Assembly: GCA_027040585.1 (NCBI GenBank)
Contig: JALULU010000105.1
Location: 1 to 12,849 of the forward strand
Direction of reading: 5' to 3'
DNA length: 12,849 bases
From: Acidobacteriota bacterium
GTDB lineage: Bacteria > Acidobacteriota > JAAYUB01 > JAMOQF01
A program made the translations under genes and the position numbers. Each line of letters opens with the position of its first letter. Positions within the stretch are counted from its first letter, which is position 1. Shown piece by piece: positions 7,583 to 12,849 of the stretch. The notes beneath the pieces are model-generated. The model did not search any database. It had not been told where the DNA came from and saw only the letters and a list, made by a program, of their open reading frames with translations.

Positions 7583-8578
7583 ATGAGAAAAAAAATTTTT
7601 CTTTTAATTTTTATTGTTTTATTTTCAGGTGTTATTTTTGCAACACCTCCAATTTTGATTTTAAATTTATTCTGGAACCCCGCTACGAGCCCACCGGGAC
7701 CTGATCCTAAATCCAGTGTAGATGATTTTGAAAATGCCTTAAATGCCCTTGGTTATTCATATGACAGAGTAGATATGGATTTAAATTCAAGTATTACCAC
7801 AGTTAATTTTAACCCATATCAGCTTGTTATAATAATAGATGGGGTAACCTGTTTTACAGTAGAAAATCACTATATGACAGATCCTGAAGGTCAACACATT
7901 AAAGATTATTTGGATAATGGTGGGAAAGTTTATATGGAAGGTAATAATGTGTGGCTTTTTGATGTTGTAAATAACAACACTTACGATTTTAGTAATGACT
8001 TTGGGTTTACAGCCACAGATTTATCGGATAATTGGTTCGATAGTTATGAATTAAAGGGGATAAGTAATACTTTTATGGATGGGGTTGATATGTTTTTTGA
8101 CGATCCAGATAATCACAATTCCTGTTTTTGGGAATATCAATTGGATGCTTCAAAAGAGGGGGCTTCTAATATTTTTACAATGTATCCACAGGATTTAAAT
8201 ACCTATTATCCATTTCCCTGCTGTGTGGCATATGATTCCGGGACGTATAAAACAATTGCAGCAGCCTTTGAACTTGGAGCATTAAAATCAAGTAATAGTG
8301 GTGATACAAAAACCACAGTTGTTCAGAAGATAATCGATTGGTTTGGAATAACTGCTTCTGTTAATTACGGGGATTTAAACGGTGATGGCAATGTGGATAC
8401 TACAGATATGCAGATTTTAGAAAACTATCTTGCTGGAAATCAGGCACATGGAACAGACCCCTTTTCATCACCACTTTCCTGGGCAGATTTAGATAATTCA
8501 GGAAATGTCGATTGTGCAGATTTAACAATTTTGGCAAATTATTTAAGTGGAAATATAACTTCTTTGCCATTTCAATAA
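7583..8578 (+). CDS. Secreted protein with amidotransferase-like region and C-terminal dockerin-type repeats
   Basis: Starting at ATG 7583 (GAGGG at 7572-7576 gives a six-base spacing; ATG 7580 would give three), this is a 331-residue protein with signal peptide MRKKIFLLIFIVLFSGVIFA. Residues about 20-255 look like an alpha/beta fold of the class I glutamine amidotransferase/ThuA-like superfamily: a first strand (PPILILNLFWNP), then YQLVIIIDG, then HIKDYLDNGGKVYMEGNN. I see no convincing Cys-His-Glu triad, so it may be non-enzymatic or sugar-binding. The C-terminus carries two dockerin/EF-hand-like calcium loops: DLNGDGNVDTTD (264-275) followed by MQILENYLAGN, and DLDNSGNVDCAD (302-313) followed by LTILANYLSGN. 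This is the typical dockerin duplication at the protein end. No cohesin gene is in view, so the partner is unknown. Single-stranded dockerin-like pairs also occur in non-cellulosomal surface proteins. Confidence 0.82.
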   Translation: MRKKIFLLIFIVLFSGVIFATPPILILNLFWNPATSPPGPDPKSSVDDFENALNALGYSYDRVDMDLNSSITTVNFNPYQLVIIIDGVTCFTVENHYMTDPEGQHIKDYLDNGGKVYMEGNNVWLFDVVNNNTYDFSNDFGFTATDLSDNWFDSYELKGISNTFMDGVDMFFDDPDNHNSCFWEYQLDASKEGASNIFTMYPQDLNTYYPFPCCVAYDSGTYKTIAAAFELGALKSSNSGDTKTTVVQKIIDWFGITASVNYGDLNGDGNVDTTDMQILENYLAGNQAHGTDPFSSPLSWADLDNSGNVDCADLTILANYLSGNITSLPFQ

Positions 8579-8599
8579 ATTTGTATTTAGAGGTGAATG

Positions 8600-9361
8600 A
8601 TGAATAAAAGAGTTTGGTTATTGTCTTTAATTTTAAGTTTTTTAATGGTTTTTTCTTTGTCCCAGAGCCTTGTTGAACTTGCAAAGAAAAACAGAGAAGC
8701 TGAAAAGAACTCAAAACCTACAAGGGTTATAACAAATGCTGACCTAAGAAGACTTAAAGGTGGAAGTTTGGCTATAGAGAAGGGTGTATCCACAGAAACA
8801 TCTCCTGTTAAAGAAGGTGAAGAGTTATCACCTGAAGAAAAGGCAGCATTCAATAGAATTTATCAGCTTGCTGGTACACTATATGCTCATCAGGCAGAGA
8901 TAAAGATAAAAAGGTTGCAGCTAAATAAGTTGAGAAATGATTATTTTGCATCAGACAATGGCGTTTATAGAGATAATGTTATAAAGCCAAAAATGCAGAA
9001 GGTTTATCAAGATATAAAGATGCTTGGTTTAAAGATAAATGAAGATAAGGATGCCCTTGATGCGGCAAGGCAAGATGAGATAAGAAAAGGAATTGATCCA
9101 TATGTTTTAAATATGGCTGAAAGAAAGGCTAAAGAAGAAGTTGAGAAAAAGTATAAGAAAGAAAGAGAGAAATATGTGCCAACTGAGAAAAAGAGTAAAT
9201 TTAGCACTGGAAACATAGGAAGTTCAGACTTAAATGTTGATAAGCGGCTTAAAAGTAGATTTTCTGTTTTTGATAGGTTAAATAAAACTAATAATAACAG
9301 TAAGAGATTGACTCCTGCAGAAAGATTGAAATTAAGAGAGGGTAATAAAAAGCAACATTAA
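8600..9361 (+). CDS. Secreted coiled-coil protein with VITN motif, function unknown
   Basis: The 253-residue protein has a signal peptide (MNKRVWLLSLILSFLMVFSLS) followed by SLVELAKKNREAEKN and the motif RVITNADLRRLKGG (VITN at 43-46). From memory, this combination of a charged post-signal helix and a VxTNxDL motif recurs in secreted hypothetical proteins of Acidobacteriota; no function is established that I know of. Residues about 75-190 are continuous charged helix, probably a coiled-coil hairpin, and the tail (about 195-253) is basic and Ser/Asn-rich. ATG 8600 is preferred to ATG 8597 because AGAGG (8589-8593) then has six-base spacing; the same double-ATG arrangement occurs at the previous gene. 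It lies 21 bases after the dockerin gene and is followed by a strong terminator, so it closes the three-gene unit. It lacks cysteines and any obvious catalytic motif. Confidence 0.78.
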   Translation: MNKRVWLLSLILSFLMVFSLSQSLVELAKKNREAEKNSKPTRVITNADLRRLKGGSLAIEKGVSTETSPVKEGEELSPEEKAAFNRIYQLAGTLYAHQAEIKIKRLQLNKLRNDYFASDNGVYRDNVIKPKMQKVYQDIKMLGLKINEDKDALDAARQDEIRKGIDPYVLNMAERKAKEEVEKKYKKEREKYVPTEKKSKFSTGNIGSSDLNVDKRLKSRFSVFDRLNKTNNNSKRLTPAERLKLREGNKKQH

Positions 9362-9401
9362 AAATTATTTACACATATGAAAAAATAAATGTTAAAAACT
9401 T

Positions 9402-9428
9402 AAAGCCCACCTGGTGGGCTTTTTTTTT
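9402..9428 (+). terminator. Rho-independent terminator after the secreted-protein locus
   Basis: AAAGCCCAC (9402-9410) pairs perfectly with GTGGGCTTT (9414-9422) over a CTG loop, and the T-tract extends to 9428. The stem is GC-rich against an AT-rich background. It separates the three secreted-protein genes from the response regulator block. Confidence 0.93.
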
Positions 9429-9435
9429 GAGCTTT

Positions 9436-9526
9436 AAAAAAGGTGCCAGGCACATATAATTATAATTTCAATTTCAAAAAAAGTGCCAGGCATAAAAGTA
9501 ACTGCAAGAAAAAAAGGTGCCAGGCA
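9436..9526 (+). repeat. Cluster of three A-tract + GTGCCAGGCA(C) repeats
   Basis: Three copies lie just before the response regulator: GTGCCAGGCAC at 9443-9453, GTGCCAGGCA at 9483-9492 and GTGCCAGGCA at 9517-9526. Each is preceded by six or seven A residues and one or two G residues, which gives the otherwise palindromic core a direction; all point the same way. Start-to-start distances are 40 and 34 bases, so it is not a tandem array with a fixed period. The stretch 9429-9535 holds little else. The same unit occurs twice after the next two genes. Confidence 0.9.
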
Positions 9527-9535
9527 AAAGAAATT

Positions 9536-10915
9536 ATGAAAAGAGTTATTTTAATTATTGAAGATAGAACGTCTTTAAGAGAGATGTTGCGAGACTTTTT
9601 TGCTTCAGAGGGATATGAAGTTGTAACCGCATCTAACGGTGAATCTGGAATTCAAAATGTTCAAAGGAATGCAGTGGATTGTGTGTTACTTGACTTAAAA
9701 CTTCCCGATATGTCAGGCATTGATGTTTTGAAAAAAATAAAAATAATAAACCCGATGTTGCCAGTAGTAATGATGACAGCATATGGGACTATTCCCGATA
9801 CAGTAAAGGCGATAAAGAATGGAGCAGATGATTTTGTTCAGAAACCACTTAATTTAGAATTACTTAAACATCAAATTGAAAAAGCTTCACAATTTTATAA
9901 TTTAAAGACGAAAGTTTTGTTATATGAAAAAGAGTTTATAAGAGAAAAAAGTCTTCCTTTAATTGTTGCAGAAAGCGAATTAATGAAAGAGATTGCATCT
10001 AAAATTCAAAAAATAGCCTTGAGTGATATTACTGTACTACTTACTGGAGAAAGTGGAACTGGTAAGGAACTTTTTGCTAAAGCTATTCACCTGCTTTCAA
10101 ACAGGGAAAAAAAGAAATTTGTTGAGGTTAATTGTGCAGCAATACCTAATTCTCTTGTTGAAAATGAACTATTTGGACATGAAAGAGGTGCATATACAGG
10201 TGCTTATACAAAAGAAATAGGTAAAATTGAACTTGCAAATGGGGGAACGATTTTTTTGGACGAGATAGCTGAAATTCCTATTTCTATACAATCAAAGTTA
10301 TTAAAAGTTATTGAAGAAAAAAAGATAATGAGAATTGGTGGTAATAGAGAAATATCAGTTGATATAAGAATAATTGCTGCCACAAATAGAGATTTAAAAA
10401 ATGAAGTTGAAAAAGGTAGATTCAGGGAGGATTTATATTACAGAATTTCTGGATATACAGTAAGAATTCCACCTTTAAAGGAAAGGCGTGAGGATATAAT
10501 TCCTATAGCTAAATATTATATGGATTACTTTTCAAAAATTGAGGGAAAATCCGTAAATAAAATAGAAAAAAACTTAGAAAAAAAATTATATGAATATGAT
10601 TGGCCAGGTAATGTTAGAGAATTGAAAAATGCAATTTATTCAGGAGTTATTTTTGATACAGATGGCATTTTAGATGAGAATGATGTTAAGTCTTTTAATT
10701 TAAACAAGAAAGAATTTATAACCTTTTCTGAAGATGAAATTGAAAGGATAGGTTTAAAAACATATATAAATATGCTTAAAGATAAGAATGAGAAAGAAAT
10801 TATAAAATATTTCATAAAAAAATATGGGGATAAAAAAAGAGTGGCAGACCTACTTAAAATAAGCTATCGTTCATTACTTGACAAATTGAAGGATAAAAAG
10901 GAGGATGGAAGTTGA
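9536..10915 (+). CDS. NtrC-family sigma-54-dependent response regulator
   Basis: The 459-residue protein has the full three-domain layout. The receiver domain (1 to about 120) has the acidic pair E9/D10, phosphoacceptor D53 (LLDLKLPDMSG), T81 and K103. The AAA+ activator domain (about 142-370) has Walker A GESGTGK (171-177), the sigma-54 contact loop GAYTGA (218-223, Tyr replacing the usual Phe), Walker B around FLDE (240-243) and the arginine-finger region FREDLYYR (296-303). A Fis-type helix-turn-helix is at about 432-452 (KKRVADLLKISYRSLL). It activates RNA polymerase holding RpoN after phosphorylation by a kinase not encoded here. ATG 9536 is chosen because the receiver begins there; the frame extends upstream to GTG 9443 only by translating the repeats. 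The ribosome binding site is weak (AAAAG). It may be PilR-like, since a sigma-54 promoter precedes the pilus operon, but HydG/ZraR or AtoC-type roles are equally possible by sequence. Confidence 0.95.
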   Translation: MKRVILIIEDRTSLREMLRDFFASEGYEVVTASNGESGIQNVQRNAVDCVLLDLKLPDMSGIDVLKKIKIINPMLPVVMMTAYGTIPDTVKAIKNGADDFVQKPLNLELLKHQIEKASQFYNLKTKVLLYEKEFIREKSLPLIVAESELMKEIASKIQKIALSDITVLLTGESGTGKELFAKAIHLLSNREKKKFVEVNCAAIPNSLVENELFGHERGAYTGAYTKEIGKIELANGGTIFLDEIAEIPISIQSKLLKVIEEKKIMRIGGNREISVDIRIIAATNRDLKNEVEKGRFREDLYYRISGYTVRIPPLKERREDIIPIAKYYMDYFSKIEGKSVNKIEKNLEKKLYEYDWPGNVRELKNAIYSGVIFDTDGILDENDVKSFNLNKKEFITFSEDEIERIGLKTYINMLKDKNEKEIIKYFIKKYGDKKRVADLLKISYRSLLDKLKDKKEDGS

Positions 10916-11535
10916 AGTTTTTAGAGAAAGTTAATCAGTATTTAAAAAGTGGATTTACGCCAATTATTCCTGAATTTAAATTGGATATTTTGGCATCTAA
11001 AAAAGATATAGAAAGTTTTGGATTTTCACTTGTTGATTTTTTTTCCAAGAGTAATAATAAAGATAAAAATCTAATAATTTCCCTTGATAAAAATATAAAA
11101 AGAGCAGAAATGTGGGATGTTTTTCAATTTTTTTATTTTTTGTCTCACAATTTTGAAGCGACTTTTATGTTAAGAGCGGATTTAGAAACAATTTTTAATT
11201 TTGGCGTAATGCCTTTTGGTTGGGAAGCACATAGAGTTGGTATAGAAAATGTATTGGTAGATGATAAAGAAATAGAAATAAAAAATTTAGAATTAGTGTT
11301 CAATGAATTTGGCTTGAGTGGAATTAATTTATCCTTGAGGAGAGGATATGAAAATTTTGTTACTGGCTTTTTGTTTGGAAGTAAAGACATAGAGAAGAAA
11401 AAAGAACTTTTATATTTTAAAGAAGTTGATTTTAAAGATTTTAATGGTGAGAAAGGAGTTATTTTAAAAACTGGATTTGTAAATCCATCTAAGGAAAAGC
11501 TTTTGATTTTAAAAAAAGTGCCAGGCACGTTTTAA
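10912..11535 (+). CDS. Hypothetical 207-residue protein coupled to the response regulator
   Basis: I do not recognise this protein. It starts at TTG 10912, which overlaps the regulator's TGA in the sequence TTGA, with AAGGAGG (10898-10904) seven bases before it; the overlap and strong ribosome binding site imply translational coupling. There is no signal peptide or membrane helix, so it is probably cytosolic. It is rich in Phe, Lys, Glu and Ile. The most distinctive stretch is FNFGVMPFGWEAHRVG (about residues 96-111); other parts look like alternating strands and helices (KNLIISLDKN, NLELVFNEFG). The last residues, KKVPGTF, are encoded by an A-tract + GTGCCAGGCAC repeat copy at 11511-11528, so the natural C-terminus may have been altered by repeat insertion. 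Its position suggests a role tied to the regulator, such as a modulator or ligand sensor, but nothing in the sequence proves that. Confidence 0.72.
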   Translation: MKFLEKVNQYLKSGFTPIIPEFKLDILASKKDIESFGFSLVDFFSKSNNKDKNLIISLDKNIKRAEMWDVFQFFYFLSHNFEATFMLRADLETIFNFGVMPFGWEAHRVGIENVLVDDKEIEIKNLELVFNEFGLSGINLSLRRGYENFVTGFLFGSKDIEKKKELLYFKEVDFKDFNGEKGVILKTGFVNPSKEKLLILKKVPGTF

Positions 11536-11558
11536 TTTTTTAAAAAAGGTGCCAGGCA
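11511..11558 (+). repeat. Pair of A-tract + GTGCCAGGCA(C) repeats
   Basis: GTGCCAGGCAC (11518-11528, after seven A residues) and GTGCCAGGCA (11549-11558, after six A residues and GG) are 31 bases apart and in the same orientation as the three copies before the response regulator. The first copy is in frame at the end of the 10912-11535 gene and gives its residues VPGT. The second copy lies downstream, between the convergent genes. Confidence 0.9.
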
Positions 11559-11585
11559 TTGATTTTAATTGTAAAAAAATCATAG

Positions 11586-11612
11586 CCTAATTTAAAAAGT
11601 TTAAAAATTAGG
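11586..11612 (-). terminator. Possible weak terminator for the minus-strand iron-sulfur protein gene
   Basis: CCTAATTT (11586-11593) and AAATTAGG (11605-11612) form an 8-pair AT-rich stem between the two convergent genes. Read on the minus strand, a run of seven T residues follows after a six-base gap (CTATGA), which is further from the stem than usual. It may serve either direction or none. Confidence 0.3.
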
Positions 11613-11621
11613 AAATAGAAA

Positions 11622-12617
11622 TCACCTATGGAAGTATTTTGGTGAATCAATATTTTTTATTATTTTATGATATTCTTTTGGTTTAATAGAGTTTTGCCAG
11701 TGACCTGTAACCTTTCCTCCTAAAAGAAATCCTAAAAAAATAGAGAAAATAAGGATAATATATAAAAGTGGGCTAATTTTCTTTTTGCCCAATTTCATGG
11801 TCAATGTATCATTAATGGGACAGGTATCTATACATCTAAAACAGGCATTACATTCGTCTGACCTGACTGTTTTTAAATTATGTACCTCAATGTTTGCAGG
11901 ACATTCATAGGTACAAAGTTTGCAATTTGTACATTTGTGAGTATTTCTTTTAACTTTCATTGGGCTAAAAATACTTATAAAACCCAACAATGCGCCATAA
12001 GGACATAGATAACGACACCAGAAGTTTTTTATGGGAATTGAAAGAAGAACAAAAGAAAGGATTGTGAAAAAAGAAAAAGTTGAAATTCTTTCAAAAAAAA
12101 GTAACATCCTTATATCAACTGCCTTGTTATAAGGGCTGTAAATAAAATATGTTAAATCTGAATATCCCATATTAACCAAAATCGCCCATAGGAAAAATAG
12201 AAGAACAAAGTACTTGATTCCTCTTAAAGGAATGTCTAAAAATTTAGGAATAGTAATATTTTTACCAAAGATTTTTTTGCCTAATTTCCACAGATATTCA
12301 GAAAGAAAACCAAATGGACACACCCAGGAGCAAAATCCTTTTTTTAGTAATAATGCCATTAATAAGAAAGCTAATAAGTAAAGGGTCGCAGCTGGATGAA
12401 TTGAATTTAGATGACCTGATAAAATCCAATGTTTTAAACCTATTAAACCGCTAAGAGGTAAAAAAGCTTCGACACCAGCAGGGCGTTGAAAATAGTTGCC
12501 ATTTTTCATTGAATTTACAAAAGTTATAAATAACCAGCCAGTATATAGAGATATGACAGTAAAAAAAATTTGTGAAATTAATCTAAATTTCTGTGCTTGT
12601 CCTGATTTATTGTTCAT
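11622..12617 (-). CDS. NapH/CcoG-like membrane 4Fe-4S protein
   Basis: The 331-residue membrane protein has about five or six hydrophobic segments (roughly 12-34, 76-92, 133-150, 178-198, 282-300). Two CxxxCP motifs lie at membrane boundaries, C96/C100 (GFCSWVCPFG) and C201/C205 (WCRYLCPYG), the hallmark of NapH/NosR/RdxA-like polyferredoxins. Two classical 4Fe-4S sites follow: C229, C232, C235, C239 and C256, C259, C262, C266. The last helix is followed by GHWQNSI and a short tail. Such proteins pass electrons from the quinone pool or ferredoxin to partner reductases, or assist metal-centre maturation; no partner gene is visible here, so the electron acceptor is unknown. It is transcribed toward the response regulator block, from the promoter at 12647-12676. 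Shine-Dalgarno pairing is poor compared with the other genes, and ATG 12617 is the only sensible start before the first helix. Confidence 0.88.
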   Translation of the reverse strand: MNNKSGQAQKFRLISQIFFTVISLYTGWLFITFVNSMKNGNYFQRPAGVEAFLPLSGLIGLKHWILSGHLNSIHPAATLYLLAFLLMALLLKKGFCSWVCPFGFLSEYLWKLGKKIFGKNITIPKFLDIPLRGIKYFVLLFFLWAILVNMGYSDLTYFIYSPYNKAVDIRMLLFFERISTFSFFTILSFVLLSIPIKNFWCRYLCPYGALLGFISIFSPMKVKRNTHKCTNCKLCTYECPANIEVHNLKTVRSDECNACFRCIDTCPINDTLTMKLGKKKISPLLYIILIFSIFLGFLLGGKVTGHWQNSIKPKEYHKIIKNIDSPKYFHR

Positions 12618-12646
12618 AATATATTTTAAACTACCTAAAAAATCGA

Positions 12647-12676
12647 ATTATACTTTTTGGCATATGTCTTTTGCAA
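12647..12676 (-). promoter_or_regulatory. Sigma-70-like promoter of the iron-sulfur protein gene
   Basis: On the minus strand TTGCAA (12671-12676) is followed after 18 bases by a perfect TATAAT (12647-12652). Transcription would start near 12640, leaving a leader of about 22 bases before ATG 12617. The -35 matches four of six consensus bases. Confidence 0.55.
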
Positions 12677-12786
12677 GTGATAAGTATTTTAATTTAGATG
12701 CAATTCATTCATTTTGTATTTTTTTATATGTATAAGTATAAAGTTCTTCATTATTTTGAGTATTTTTTTTTATTATCAATATCAAT

Positions 12787-12849
12787 ATGAGAGTAATTAA
12801 AAGAGCTTTTAAGGGAGAAGGTATTTTTAAATTTTTTATGGATGGAGGA
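12787..12849 (+). CDS. Possible N-terminus of an ExbB/TolQ/MotA-like protein (3' truncated by window edge)
   Basis: From ATG 12787 the frame is open for 21 codons to the window end and reads MRVIKRAFKGEG, then IFKFFMDGG. The FxxFxxGG ending resembles the segment just before the first membrane helix in ExbB/TolQ/MotA-type proton channels, where a K/E-GG-P-x-x-x-P stretch commonly follows. An in-frame stop lies at 12757-12759, so no long upstream extension is possible. There is no visible Shine-Dalgarno sequence, unlike most genes in this window, so the call is tentative. It would be divergent from the iron-sulfur protein gene; no clear promoter is visible for it in 12677-12786. Confidence 0.35.
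   Translation, partial: MRVIKRAFKGEGIFKFFMDGG

Noticed and set aside
9443..9535. Possible upstream GTG start for the response regulator, adding 31 residues
   Set aside because: The added segment is a translation of the A-tract/GTGCCAGGCA repeats, is Lys/Asn-rich and precedes a normal receiver-domain start at ATG 9536.
11145..11528. Minus-strand open frame of 127 codons opposite the 10912-11535 gene, starting MPGTFFK
   Set aside because: Its start is the reverse reading of the palindromic repeat and its sequence is low-complexity Ser/Lys/Pro; the plus-strand gene has a strong coupled ribosome binding site.
12658..12676. TTGGCA and TTGC on the plus strand near the right edge, resembling a second sigma-54 promoter
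   Set aside because: GG and GC are separated by 12 bases instead of the required 10, and the region is better explained by the minus-strand TTGCAA/TATAAT promoter.
12496..12735. 79-codon plus-strand frame across the start of the iron-sulfur protein gene
   Set aside because: It is antisense to a gene with clear cysteine motifs, runs through its promoter and has no ribosome binding site or recognisable domain.

Overview
The window is AT-rich bacterial DNA from an organism with type IV pili and strong purine-rich ribosome binding sites. Two secreted helical proteins carry an N-terminal RVITN/KVITN-type motif. From memory, such a motif recurs in Acidobacteriota hypothetical proteins, so a low-GC Acidobacteriota-like or deep-branching Gram-negative host is my best guess, held with low confidence. 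I see no tRNA, rRNA, CRISPR array, transposase or replication origin.

Layout, left to right. (1) 2-1053: the 3' part of an FAD/NAD(P) oxidoreductase, then a RidA-type enamine/imine deaminase 17 bases later. (2) 1054-6965: a type IV pilus accessory operon. A near-perfect sigma-54 -24/-12 promoter (1144-1159), with a dyad about 95 bases upstream of the predicted start, drives pilV-like, pilW-like, pilX-like and pilY1 genes. The genes are tightly packed and end at a strong intrinsic terminator (6932-6965). (3) 6966-9428: three secreted-protein genes between two terminators. Two encode Lys-rich helical proteins sharing a VITN motif, and between them lies a protein with an amidotransferase-like N-terminal region and a C-terminal dockerin-type calcium-binding pair. 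This is the least explained locus. (4) 9429-11558: an NtrC-family response regulator, translationally coupled to an unrecognised 207-residue protein. Both ends of this block carry copies of an A-tract + GTGCCAGGCA(C) repeat, and one copy supplies the C-terminal codons of the 207-residue protein. (5) 11622-12617, minus strand: a membrane NapH/CcoG-like iron-sulfur protein with its own sigma-70-like promoter. (6) The right edge may hold the first codons of an ExbB/TolQ/MotA-like gene.

How the parts may work together: a sigma-54 promoter on the pilus operon and a sigma-54-dependent activator in the same window suggest a PilR-like circuit. The minor pilins and PilY1 would form a priming/tip complex, and the secreted helical and dockerin proteins just downstream may act at the cell surface. 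These links are inferred from proximity and motifs; no histidine kinase, major pilin or pilus motor gene is present here.
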